DNA from: Selaginella moellendorffii
Taxonomy: Eukaryota > Streptophyta > Lycopodiopsida > Selaginellales > Selaginellaceae
Assembly: GCF_000143415.4 (NCBI RefSeq)
Contig: NW_003314281.1
Span: forward strand, 242,417 to 306,416
Direction of reading: 5' to 3'
DNA length: 64,000 nt
The notes under the pieces were generated by a model, which saw nothing but the letters and a program-made list of their open reading frames with translations, searched no databases and was not told the origin of the DNA. Position numbers and translations under genes: made by a program. Positions 44,709 to 55,861 of this stretch are shown one piece after another; positions within the stretch are counted from its first letter, which is position 1; each line of letters opens with the position of its first letter.

Positions 44709-44739
44709 ACAAAGAGGGTTTAGGTTCCGCTTCGTGGTG

Positions 44740-44768
44740 TTATCCTATGGTAAATCACCATAGGATAA
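44740..44768 (+). other. perfect 12-bp hairpin near the family C LTR end
   Basis: TTATCCTATGGT and ACCATAGGATAA are exact complements around a 5-nt loop, 24 bases before the LTR end. The 3' LTR repeats it (50870-50898), and older copies at about 57138-57166, 27450-27480 and 22250-22285 keep most of the pairing. Confidence 0.85.
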
Positions 44769-44792
44769 AGGGTCAAAACCACGTGCGCTACA

Positions 44793-47700
44793 TTTGGTAT
44801 CAGAGGATGAGTCTCAGCGAGTACTATTCAATGAGATTGGGCAACTAGTCTTGTTGCATACGCAGAGATGAAAACGATGATCCGAGTGGGTACACGTTTT
44901 GGTGCAAAGACTTCGCATTGGTTCCTTGGGTATGGATATTGTTACCTTATTGTACCTTATGATGTGAGCTTGCGCTTGGGCTCATAGGATGGATTTGAGT
45001 TGTTTCGGTAGCACGAGTTTAAGCTTGGGCTCGTGAGTGAGGCACATTAGCAACTCAAGGTTGCACTTTGAGTTGGCAGGATTAATGTTAGCCTATCGAT
45101 GGTTCCATGAGTTGTTCCATGTACCGTGGGTGAAAGTAAACTTTCCCTGAGTTTGCTATGAGTTGCAAATAGGCTGGTCCGTAGCTGTTTAACACGGCAC
45201 TAGTGGATCCTTCCTAGGCATGATTATAAGTGGATCAATCAAGACTGTAGGGAATAGTCTATTGGTTCATGTAATTATTGCCGTGATCTCTTATAAACTT
45301 TTCTTCGATTGAACTGAAGGCAGTGCGAAAGCAAGTTTGAGGTTTGGTCAAAGATGAGACCGGAAAGAGACTCATTGGGGACGAAGGATCAAATACGTAA
45401 ATCATTTTCTCTTCTTGGAGAGATGATTTGCAACGAGGTGTTAACTCATTGCTTGTGTTCACATCATGCAATCAAGAGTCCCTATCTTGACGCATGTTGG
45501 AGATGGTGGTCTTACAATGGTGAGTTGTGGGATGGATAGTGGTGAAATGCTAACCATTTTGTCTAAGCTTGCTATTGGAAGACTTGGGTTGCAATGCTCA
45601 ATTCTTTTCCGGGGAACCTTGCTATTGCTCCTTGAGTAGCTTGGTGTTGGATTAGTGTTGAGTTTGGTCGGAAAGAGAGTGGCATGAGCTTGTCCATGTT
45701 GTGAACAAAAGTTAGTGGTGTTGGGTGTCGTAAACCTCTATTGGTGGAGTGTGGCATTTATGTTGCATTTTGTCGAATCGAGTTGGCATTTGATACTCAC
45801 ATAAACGTTTGAAGTAATGACATAGGCATTGCTCATTGTGTTACTCAATTGATGATCAAGTCATTGTGATGCTTATATCATATCCATGTGATAAAGAGCA
45901 ATGTGTTTACGAAGTTGCTTGGGTAAATGATGATCAACCCCAAAGTGGTTGATGGAGAAGCTAGTCTACTTGCACGAAGTAGCATTGTAGTAGCTTTGAC
46001 TGGATTCTCAATGGTGGTCCATTATGCTAAGCTTAAGTTGGTACCTTGTTTCCTTGAGGGTTTGCCCATAAGGTGTTGGGAATGGGTTGTAGCATTCATT
46101 TGCTATAGCTCATCTGTTGATCCGTTAGCACTTGGAGTAGATTGTTGGATGGAGAAGATGTGTAGTTAGGGCATTGACATCACTAGCACTTGTGTTAGTG
46201 GAAGTGGCATTGTTGATTCGAGTGATGAGGAATTTTCCTTAGAGCTTGATTTTCCATGTCATTTTTCTTGTTAGTGTTTTGGCTTCACATTGGATCTTGA
46301 AAGTGATTGAAGAAGAGTGTTAGTGCAATATGGATATCCGAAGATGTGGTCTTCGTGATCAAGCCTTGGATGTTCATTTTGCACTTTGCGGATGTCGGTG
46401 TTGGATATCGGAAAATGGGCAAAGATGTTCGATGCTTAAGCATGTTGTTCGATCATAAGAATCTGTGTTAAGGTGAACCTATGTGAAGTTGTTTGTAGGA
46501 TGAAGTTGGTTGAGTCTTGAAAGTTTGCAATCCTGGACTGAGAGTCATTCTTTCTCTAGGATGGAAATTTTCCACAAATTTTCTTAGACTTTTCCAATGG
46601 CTGATCTATTGATCATTTTGTCCGAAAACCATTCCATTTTCGAAAGCCAGTACAAACTAGTGAAGAGGTTGGAGTTGACTTCGGTTGGCTTAGATCTTAG
46701 TAGGTAGTTTGTATGATGTGGCCCGAAAGGGATGCTAACTTTTGGGGCTAAGGCAATTGAGTTGGATAGAGTCTGGAGTTGGTGTAAAAAAGTGGTCGTT
46801 GCACTTTTTTTTAAGAAGGGTGACCCTTGTGCCTTTCTTCTGTAGCGTTATGCTTGGTGGCAGGTTGCACCTTGCATTTCACTAAGACTCTATGAGAGTA
46901 ATGAGCTCTCACTGATCTTGACTTAGTCTTGGTAGCCCTGCGCCTTGGCTGAGGATGGTGATGTCCAATTTAGTTGTTTGAGGTTGAGATGTTGGTACCC
47001 GTACTTTAGCTTTGTCTATGAGGAGGTTGTGTACCGATATGAGTTCATCTCATGATCTTCACTTTTGTTTCGGCTGAGTGTTGATCATGCATAGCTAGCC
47101 TCTTCAAAGCATGCTTAGAGCTATTGACTAAATGCATTAGTGAGCTTATTGCGGTTGAGTTGGATTCGAGTGGTCATTTAGTTTGTGCTTGTCTATGAAC
47201 TTTTATCTCGTACCTGGGGTATTATGTTCATGTTGGACAAGTATGTAACTCGATGACATGAGTTAGTGTTCGGGTCTTGTGAAGGCAAGTTGAAGGGCAA
47301 TTGTTAGTTGCTTTGCGACTAGTGATTACTTATAAATTTTGTCAAAAGACTGTTGACACTTGCTTCACTCGATGATGATTTAGCAATGATAGGTTTGCTT
47401 TACCGGATGGTGTAGAGGAGGATCGTGTCGTTAGACTTACATGGTTTTTCCATGTTGACATGTCGACTCTATCTCTGTCGATATCATTTGGTTGCATTTA
47501 GTTCATGGTGTTGGATTTCATTGAGTCTTGGATGTGGTGACTCACTCCTTGAGGAAGTGTTATTTGTAACTGAGTTTTGCTAAAGGATTGGTCTCGGTTA
47601 CTAATTAAAGTATCTTCGACCTTGGTTAGCTTGGTTGCTGGAAAGCTCCGAGTGGTGATTCACTCATGCTTTCTTCTAGCTTTGTTTTGGTGTTGATGGC

Positions 47701-49776
47701 ATTGAAGTGATGCTTTGTCATTGACATTGTTGATATTGAGATCTGAGTGAAATGAGATATCCTTCCAAAAGATTGATATTGAGTTTCATTAGTCTTGATG
47801 AATATAGTGTTGATGATTTGGCTATAGCTTTGTGTTGTTGGCATTCGTGCATTTGCTAGTTAGCAACTGTGTTGACGTTCAAACGAACTGAGTGGCAAGT
47901 TGAGTTAGTTGTGTTCTAGACGAGATTATTTAGTAGAGGGTTGAGCTTTAGCTTTTCCTTGAAAAGTGATTTAGTCGTGGACTATGCTAACTCTACGAGA
48001 AGAAGAGTTAGTGATCGATATTAGAATGTTGAGTCCTTGCTGGATTTGAGTTCGGAATATAGCAATCATTAATGATTCTTTTTGAGCTTGTTATGAAGTG
48101 AGTTACGTCTTGCTGTAGATGGATTCATGGAGGATCGTTTGATGATCACTTGTTAAGCATAGCTTCGTTATGCTTAGCTTTTGGATTGATGCAGAAATGC
48201 TCTTCGTTAGCTTTGGTATTATGAAGTTTGGCTTATGGATGTGTTGAGGAAGATATTGTGGGTTGCACCATGATTTCTTCTTTAGCATTGAAGTTAGCTT
48301 CTATGTGACTCGTGATCATTATTAGGCAAGACTTAGTTATAGGCTTCTTCGAGCTTTGGTTCTTTGAGTTTTATGCTCATTGTTCCATTTGTTAGAAGTT
48401 GTTGGGGAAGGCATTTTGGCTCATTAGCTTCGATGTTGAAGTTTGCTTTTGCATCTAGTAATCATTGGTGATAATTGACTATCATCTAAGATAGTTAATT
48501 ATCCTTGTCGAGGGTTTTGCTTGATTATTGTTAGTATAGAATGATTTGCTGTTCTTCGGGATAGTCGATTCTTTCTTCGATGATGATTATGCATTTCTCT
48601 ATTGATAGGATGATTGATGATCTTTTATGGTGGTTAGTTGTTCTCTTTGATGGCTTGTGGCTTTTCGCAATATCACATGTTCTTTGTGATTTGCTCTGGA
48701 TTGGTTTCTTGGGTTTGAGACATCAGTAGGATGTTGCTAACACTTGCTTGAGCAACTCTGGTTCCTTGGTATTGTTGATTGAGATCTATTCAGATTTGCT
48801 AGTGCAATAGTTGATATGAACAAGTGTTTGTTTGCTTTGCAACATTCATTTTGATCTGTTGATTGTTGCTCGAGTTAGTTTTGATAGATTTGGATGTTAT
48901 TTCCTTTGGGTGATACATTCGCGAGCATTATGCTTGTTAGTCAATGATACTTTGTGTTCTTTGAGTTCTCTCTAGTAAGTTGTTGGCTTACTGTCTACTA
49001 TCTTCGGTAGTTAAGTTTCATCATTGAGTTTCCTTGATGATATACTAGCTATTGAATGTTGTTGGATGGTGCATCTCATGTTTTCCAATGATAGTGATCT
49101 TGGTGGTTCCTATACTGTAATACTAGTTTATCGGATGATAACTTACTTGGAATACTTTTGTGTTCTAATCTAAGCTTTATTCCCTGATAATTAAATCTCT
49201 AAACTATCATTGTCTATGACTTTGATATTGTCCATCTATTGATCTTTGAGTTTGGGCCAGTAATGGGCAGACTGGCTTCGGCACTTCGTGTGCATGGTGA
49301 AATCTCTAGTCATGGGGTAGCTACTGTCGACTGGTCACATACCCGCCTCTTTGTCGATGTTCCTTATTCCGTTGAAAGGGCGTGACCGTGTAAACAACTC
49401 TAACTGCCTGTTTACAGTAGTCTATCTAAACCTTACCGACGGGTTTGGTTTCTTTGCTTAGGAGGGTAGGGGCCTCTGGCTTCTCTCTCTATGTTCCTGC
49501 GGGCAGGGCATATCACACTTTTGTAAGCTGGGTGACTCCCAGAGCAGCAGGGGTGGCTGACTCCGTTGGTCATTTCCTTGTCGGCGACGGCCGGAAGGTG
49601 TCTGAGCTGGTAGCGCATCCGCGTTAGACAAAGAGGTTACCCCCTAACTCATTTAAGTTGGTGTATTTCTCACATAGTGTGAGTACCGTGAACTTTTTCT
49701 GGAGTTGTTTCCTTGGCGGTATTCTAGACTCGAGTATGCATCGACGAGGACGTCGATCTTCCCAAGGGGGGGAGAG
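44793..49776 (+). mobile_element. internal region of young C element, non-coding
   Basis: Begins with a primer-binding site (TGGTATCAGAGGATG at 44795) and ends with a polypurine tract (AAGGGGGGGAGAG, about 49764-49776). The roughly 5 kb between has scattered short frames only. It is collinear with the older copies at 27476-31056 (forward) and 22660-26740 (reverse), showing that a non-coding internal sequence is what the family transmits. Confidence 0.85.
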
Positions 49777-50922
49777 TGTCGCTAATGTGACTTCAGGTAT
49801 CGAAAGTTACCTGTCGGCTAGTCCTTACGGACACTCTTACCTTACTGCCACGATGGCAGGAGGTCGGTATTGCTGGACCCTTTATCAGTCCCTCTTGTGC
49901 TAGTGGAGTTAACTGGGCATTTCGAGTGTACTTAGACCGGACGAGCATAAGGACGGAATTCCTACGTGTTATTAGCTAAGCATACTTAGCCCGGTAAGGA
50001 GTTCCCGTCTCGTTTTGTCTTGCACTTGCTAGTGACAAGAACCCTCGCGTGTTGAGATTGGTCCCTCAATATCGCCACATGATAGCTTACCGTGTCTGCC
50101 AAACACCCTCGCTATCATGCCCTTTGTGTTAGTCTCATTTCGGTCCCAAATGCTATTTATGGAAAGTGTTTAGATTCACTCATTTGGCATATCTACAGAA
50201 TGTAGAGATCGGCCCGAACACAATGGTGTTCGTCCCGTGTCCAAATTCACAATCTAGGGACATTCCATATTTAGTAAGTTTCGAGTTTGTCCCAGAGACT
50301 AACTCCTGATACTAAGGGAGGCTTGGGGTGAAAGCCCAAAGCGTGTGTTCCTCAAGGGGGGGGGGCTATGGGGGGTTCCAAATGTATAGTAGGGATAGTG
50401 GGTAGGTCGGGCATGGCCGACCAACCTGAGGCATAGTCTAGCTCCCGCTTGCGTGCCTGTCCTTGTTCTGCGTCCGGCTTGGGTCTAAGCCCAAGTTCCA
50501 TTCCATGCTAGTTGGTGGAGTACCCATATCCTCGCGTTAGGCCACCGGTATGCCGAAATAGCGCCAGACTCTGTTTGGCTCCGTTTTGCGTGCTGGTCCT
50601 GGCATTGGGATGCTGGTTGCTCTAGGACTGTTCCAAGTCGCTCCGGGCCCCTGTCCCTTCGCTCCTTGGGCTATATGCTCGGGAGTTGCTCCGTGGTCCG
50701 GTTTCATCACTCCTTGGCGTCACGCTTGGGAGTTTGGCACCGTTCCTTCGTTCAGTGGCCCAAGGCCCTGAACCTCGGGTTCCTATGGACACGTGGCACG
50801 GACACGTGGTATGTGACACATGGCATCTGTCACGTGGCACAAAGAGGGTTTAGGTTCCGCTTCGTGGTGTTATCCTATGGTAAATCACCATAGGATAAAG
50901 GGTCAAAACCACGTGCGCTACA
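49777..50922 (+). repeat. 3' LTR of young C element
   Basis: TGTCGCTAATG...GCGCTACA, same length as the 5' LTR and 99.8 per cent identical by eye, directly after the polypurine tract. It is followed at 50923 by the interrupted family B pol. Confidence 0.93.
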
Positions 50923-51831
50923 TTCCTGTAAATCAATGGGACAATCATAAGGCCGATGAACAGGCAGTACACTAGCTTTTTTCTTGTCAAACACATCCCC
51001 AAAATCATGATACTTCTCAGGAAGACTGACAGGAGAAACATGCAAAGCAAAAAGAAAAAGAGGTTCTTCATGAAGGAGTTCTTTCATAGTGATTGTGGAG
51101 ATAGGAGGAGGAGTACGACTAAATGGAATGATGAGACGAGGATACTGTCCAGTGTAAGATGGAAGAGAGAAAAAAGAAGAGGATGAAAACTGCGTAGAGT
51201 CAGGAACAGAACCCCGACTTGAGTTTAGGGAACTTTTCCTGATTCGGACTCGATGAACACCAGGGGAAGCCGTGGGAGATGGTGATGTGGGAGAGATGAG
51301 CTGTAAGTCCTTCCAACAAATCTGAGGCTGATGTAGTTGGAACCAAGGAAGACCGAGCACCACAGAGGAAAACTTGCTGTTGATGATGTTGAAGGCGATA
51401 TTGGTGACGGTGGACCCGATGTGTACTCGAACGGGCAACGTTTCCCTAAGTCCAGAAGATGGAGACACAAAATGCCCGCCGATGCCTTCAACCCTCAGAT
51501 CCCGTATGGTAGGAGAAAGAGGAACGTGATGTCGGGCAGCAAAGTCTGTGTCCATGAAGCAGGAAGTTGCACCCGAGTCCAGTAGCGCCAAAGCCTTGAG
51601 TCCTGATTGTCCGGTGAAAGAAAGGAGACATGGGACGCGGAAGTTGCAGGAATTGGTGGTGGCTTTGATGAAAGGTGGTGAGGAGCTTGATAAGGAAGAA
51701 AAGTGATTTTTATTTGGGGAGTCCAAACAGACAGCTCCTACTCTGTTTGGACAGGGTCGTTTCCCGACTGCAACAGTGGTGGACTTTGAGGCAGAGTGAA
51801 CTCGAGCAATCGGGGAGGCTTCCTGGGACAC
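50923..51831 (-). pseudogene. family B pol 5' part (B2): intact protease region
   Basis: Continues gag in the -1 frame. It holds an uninverted aspartic protease (KALALLDSGATSCFMD, then VVLGLPWFQLHQP) and the linker to RT (YDCPIDLQE), where the C element cuts it. RT follows at 43646 on the far side. It shows what the inverted B1 protease originally looked like. Confidence 0.9.
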
Positions 51832-52709
51832 ACAGCTGCTTTGTGATTAGGATCAGCACAGTAGAGGCAAAGATTATGAGATATTCGATGTTGCCTCTCA
51901 GTAGGACTCAACTTCCCTCTAATGAGTCGGGGAGTACCAGAAATATCCATCGGGACCGGAGCAGTAGGTTCAGGACTATGCCCCGAAGACTCAAGCTGGG
52001 ATTCCTGAGTCTGGGACGGAAAAACAGCGGCGCGGCGACTTTCCTGACGACGTTCAAAGAGACGATTATCACATCGAACAGCTTTGTTGATGGCGTCCGA
52101 CAGGTCTTTGGGATCCTCCATGGTGAGCAACAAATCCTTGACACCGTTGTTGAGGCCGAAACGAAATTGGTCAATCAGGGCCCACTCATCCCACTGAGTG
52201 TCCAAGGCAAGGAGTTGGAACTTTGCAGCGTAGATCGAGGCAGGACAAGACCCCTGAGAGAGACGTCTCATCTTTGTGGTAGCAGCCCGAACCCGATCCG
52301 TCTCGCCAAAACATGCTTCGAGCTTCTCTTTGAACAATTGAAGATCCATCAGCTCCGGAACCACGACCCCTTTCATGCTCTTCTCCAGAAGAGGAGAAAA
52401 CCATGACAAAGCTGCACCCTCGAGCAACGTCCCAATCGCGCCGATTTGAGACTCGGAAGTGGGGTACCGCCGATGTTGAAGTGCAAAGATCAGCTCCATT
52501 TGATTCAAAAATCCACGAAGCTCCGAACGCTTGCCTGAAAATTTCGCCGGGAAACTCACCTTCGGTTCAGGAACTTTGCTGGATCCTTGAGCCGAAAGTG
52601 AAGCAAGCTCCTGCTGCATGCGAAGAAGGGTCGCCTTCAGCTCGGTATTCTCAGACTGGATTTTTGCAAAGACTTCGGCAAAGAAATCAGGATGGCTTGG
52701 AGACTCCAT
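51738..52709 (-). CDS. family B gag (copy B2)
   Basis: Intact 323-residue gag starting MESPSHPDFFAE, with the same domains and zinc knuckle (CLYCADPNHKAAVC) as copy B1 and few substitutions. It stops at TAG 51740-51738, one codon later than B1. The frameshift heptamer (51759-51765) and downstream stem are preserved. Upstream come the self-complementary primer-binding site and an LTR. Confidence 0.92.
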   Translation of the reverse strand: MESPSHPDFFAEVFAKIQSENTELKATLLRMQQELASLSAQGSSKVPEPKVSFPAKFSGKRSELRGFLNQMELIFALQHRRYPTSESQIGAIGTLLEGAALSWFSPLLEKSMKGVVVPELMDLQLFKEKLEACFGETDRVRAATTKMRRLSQGSCPASIYAAKFQLLALDTQWDEWALIDQFRFGLNNGVKDLLLTMEDPKDLSDAINKAVRCDNRLFERRQESRRAAVFPSQTQESQLESSGHSPEPTAPVPMDISGTPRLIRGKLSPTERQHRISHNLCLYCADPNHKAAVCPRKPPRLLEFTLPQSPPLLQSGNDPVQTE

Positions 52710-52806
52710 TGGCAAGAAGAAAGAAAAGAAAGGGGGGAAAAGACAAAGGCAATCAAATAATCAAAACAAGCTAAAAGAAAAGCAAAAAACACAATCTGAA
52801 TCAAAC

Positions 52807-53193
52807 TGTCAAGACCCCCAACAAGATCAAGACTGGAAAATGCTAAAGACAAAGAGAAAAAGCTAGTGAAAACAAAGAAGAGGCCTTAGACTGGTGTTGA
52901 TTCAGATTGTGGAGAAATGGAACAAGGCTAACCTATATATACTATAGGTTGATGAAGCTCCACCACTCTTGGATCGAGGACAGCCTAAATACAGCTGAGG
53001 TCGAGGAGGCGCCACATCATCATCAGGAATGTGGCTCGAGACTCAGGAATCGGGAAGTGTCTCGAGAGTCAGGAATAGGGAAGTGTCTCGAGAGTCAGGA
53101 ATAGAGAAGTGTCTCGAGAGTCAGGAATGTGGTCTGCAGGTCAAGAATCCGGCGAGAGTCAGGAATGTGGCAAGAATTGGGGGATTCCTGACA
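52807..53193 (-). repeat. family B LTR (5' of B2, 3' of B4), minus strand
   Basis: 387 bp, TGTCAAGACC...CCTGACA on the plus strand. The pol 3' end of B4 lies on one side and the B2 primer-binding site (52790-52804) on the other, so two partial elements share a single LTR. TATA box, 26-bp repeats and self-complementary segment (52897-52911) are all retained. Confidence 0.92.
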
Positions 53194-53204
53194 GCACCCC
53201 CTCC

Positions 53205-55107
53205 TCAAGAACGAGTGGAACGAGGATGTGAACGAGAACGAAGAGGAGGATGAGATGAGCGGCGAGGGATGGGAGATGGAGAAAAAGAATGAGGACTGGG
53301 ACGAGAAGGATAGCGGCGGTGGAAATCCTGAACAAGGTCAGGAGAATGAATCAGGTTGTCCGCAGGTTCCCAAGTGCGTTCCTCAGGTCCGTAACCCTTC
53401 CAGTCCACCAGATAGTAGAGTTTAGATCGTGAAATCTTGGAATCAAGGATGTCCTGAACCTCGTACTCAGACCCATCCTCGAGCTGCACTGGTGGAGGCG
53501 GAGGAATGACCCGATTTGGAATAGGACTGGGAATATAAGGCTCAAGGAGAGAGGAGTGAAAAACGGGGTGAATTTGATATGAGGAGGGAAGTGCAAGGCG
53601 ATAAGTGACAGGATTAATGATGGCAGTGATAGGGAAAGGACCAAGGCGTTTGAAATCGAGTTTTGGACAGGGCCTGGTGGTGGAGATATTTCGCCTGAGG
53701 AGCCAGACTTTATCCCCGATATTGTAAGGGGGACAATCCTGACGATGGACATTGGCAAATGTTTTATGAGATTCCTGAGCACGATGGAGGTGGAAGGAGA
53801 TGGAGTTGTGGATTTCCTGAAGGTTGGAGAGAAATGATTCAGAGCGGGGATTTGAACGAGAGGATTCAGATGGAGAAGGAAGTGAGAGATTGAATCGGGG
53901 ATTTCGGCCAGAGTTCGCAAAGAAGGGGGAAACTCGAAGAGAGGAGTGAACAAAGTTGTTATAGGAGAACTCAGCAAGGGGAAGGATATCGAACCAGTTA
54001 TCTTGATGATAGTTGATGAAGCACCTCAAGAATTGTTCCAATGTCTGAATCGTTCGCTCGGACTGCCCATCAGTTTGAGGATGATATGCCGAAGAGAGGT
54101 TGGCCTTCACTCCAAGCAACTGCAAAAACCATTGCCAGAAATGAGAGATGAACTGAGGCCCCCGATCCGAAACCACATCTGTAGGAATCCCATGAAGTTG
54201 GAAAATTTCCCTGAATACCAGTTTTGCCATGTCCTCGCCCGAAAACTCCTTGGTACATGGCAAGAAGTGCGCCATCTTTGTGAAGCGATCCACCACGACT
54301 AAAATGCTGTTGAAGCCTCCAGAACTCGGAAGATCACTCAAGAAATCCATGGAGATGGATTCCCAAGGACCTGAAGGGACCGGAAGGGAACGAAGCAAAC
54401 CTGAAGGAAGGTGGCAAGGTACCTTATTCCGGGCACAAGTGTCATAGGAGGTAACAAAAGCTTTGATGTAGTCGTCCATGTGAGGCCACCAAAAGTCCCG
54501 TGCAACTAGCTCATAGGTTTTCGCAATGCCGAAGTGACCAGCAGTCGGGCTATCGTGGCACGCCATCAGGATCAACCTTCGAGCATCACCTTCAGGAACG
54601 TAAAGCTGCTCCCCACGGTACAATAAGCCATCTAAGAACTCGAACTCGTCAAATCGCCGGCAGTCGGGAGTCACTGGGTTTCCAGCCTGAAGATGGGGAA
54701 AAATGTCGCTAGCAAGATCATCGGATTGAAGATCGTTTCTGATTGCATCCATCAAGGAGGAGTCCTGAGGGGCCAGGGAAATTGCCATAACTTGAAGCCG
54801 ATCAGGACCGAGGATAACTTGATCCTGTTGATCGAAGGCAGGATTACCAGGCCTGAGACTGAGATAGGAGCGCCTTGAAAGAGCATCAGGAAGGCCTTGA
54901 AACTTTCCAGGTCTGTACTTGATAACAAAGTCAAACCGACTCAGGAATTGTGCCCACCTTGCTTGACGACGGCTTAAAACTCGGGAAGTGGCAAAGTACT
55001 CGAGATTTTTGTGATCCGTCCAGACTGTTGTTTGATGGCTCGCCCCCTCCAAGAAACGGCGCCACTCTCCAAAGGAATCCACGATGGCAAGAAGCTCCTT
55101 GTCGTTT
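53205..55107 (-). pseudogene. family B pol 3' part (B4): RNase H, integrase, chromodomain
   Basis: A long open frame that begins inside RNase H (DKELLAIVDSFGEW) at an inverted junction with B5. It contains the RNase H end (WTDHKNLEYF), integrase zinc finger, core (SMDFLSDLP, VSDRGPQF, SERT) and chromodomain (YYLVDWKGYGPEERTWEP). One zinc-finger neighbour is changed (TSYDTCARNK where B0 and B1 have TSCDTCARNK), removing a zinc-binding Cys. Without a start or the RT it cannot act alone. Confidence 0.9.
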
Positions 55108-55463
55108 TTCACTCCTCTCTCCTTGAGCCTTATATTCCCAGTCCTATTCCAAATCGGGTCATTCCTCCGCCTCCACCAGTGCAGCTCGAGGATGGGTCTG
55201 AGTACGAGGTTCAGGACATCCTTGATTCCAAGATTTCACGATCTAAACTCTACTATCTGGTGGACTGGAAGGGTTACGGACCTGAGGAACGCACTTGGGA
55301 ACCTGCGGACAACCTGATTCATTCTCCTGACCTTGTTCAGGATTTCCACCGCCGCTATCCTTCTCGTCCCAGTCCTCATTCTTTTTCTCCATCTCCCATC
55401 CCTCGCCGCTCATCTCATCCTCCTCTTCATTCTCGTTCACATCCTCGTTCCACTCGTTCTTGA
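55108..55463 (+). pseudogene. family B pol 3' end (B5): chromodomain tail
   Basis: About 118 codons from VFHSSLLEPYIPSP to the pol stop, containing the whole chromodomain. It is joined head to head to B4 at about 55107, so the last part of pol is present twice in inverted orientation (53205-53560 and 55108-55463). Confidence 0.88.
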
Positions 55464-55474
55464 GGAGGGGGTGC

Positions 55475-55861
55475 TGTCAGGAATCCCCCAATTCTTGCCA
55501 CATTCCTGACTCTCGCCGGATTCCTGACCTGCAGACCACATTCCTGACTCTCGAGACACTTCTCTATTCCTGACTCTCGAGACACTTCCCTATTCCTGAC
55601 TCTCGAGACACTTCCCGATTCCTGAGTCTCGAGCCACATTCCTGATGATGATGTGGCACCTCCTCGACCTCAGTTGTATTTAGGCTGTCCTCGATCCAAG
55701 AGTGGTGGAGCTTCATCAACCTATAGTATATATAGGTTAGCCTTGTTCCATTTCTCCACAATCTGAATCAACACCAGTCTAAGGCCTCTTCTTTGTTTTC
55801 ACTAGCTTTTTCTCTTTGTCTTTAGCATTTTCCAGTCTTGATCTTGTTGGGGGTCTTGACA
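55475..55861 (+). repeat. family B LTR behind B5
   Basis: A third complete 387-bp LTR, TGTCAGGAATCC...CTTGACA. At 55862 it meets family C internal sequence (TTCCCTTGTCGGC), which fixes the right edge of the family B cluster. Confidence 0.92.

Larger units (their letters stand above)
43647..44792 (+). repeat. 5' LTR of young C element
   Basis: TGTCGCGAATG...GCGCTACA, 1,146 bp. It differs from the 3' LTR at 43653 (G against T at 49783) and 44530 (T against C at 50660). It contains a G run (44226-44234), a G-box cluster and a terminal hairpin. Confidence 0.93.
43647..50922 (+). mobile_element. young non-coding LTR retrotransposon (LARD-like), family C
   Basis: A complete 7,276-bp element: LTRs 43647-44792 and 49777-50922 (1,146 bp each, two differences), tRNA-Met primer-binding site, about 5 kb of internal DNA, and a polypurine tract. 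The internal region has no open frame above about 80 codons and no gag or pol similarity, so it must have moved with proteins from another element. That fits a large retrotransposon derivative. It is inserted in a minus-strand family B copy between protease and RT, with no target duplication. Confidence 0.92.

Noticed and set aside
44456-44763. Short frames of 60-75 codons inside the C LTRs
   Set aside because: They repeat in both LTRs, lack any known domain, and run through promoter motifs and the terminal hairpin.
49433-49903. Short frames near the end of the C interior as a possible envelope or gag remnant
   Set aside because: No zinc knuckle, protease or membrane pattern. They cross the polypurine tract into the LTR.
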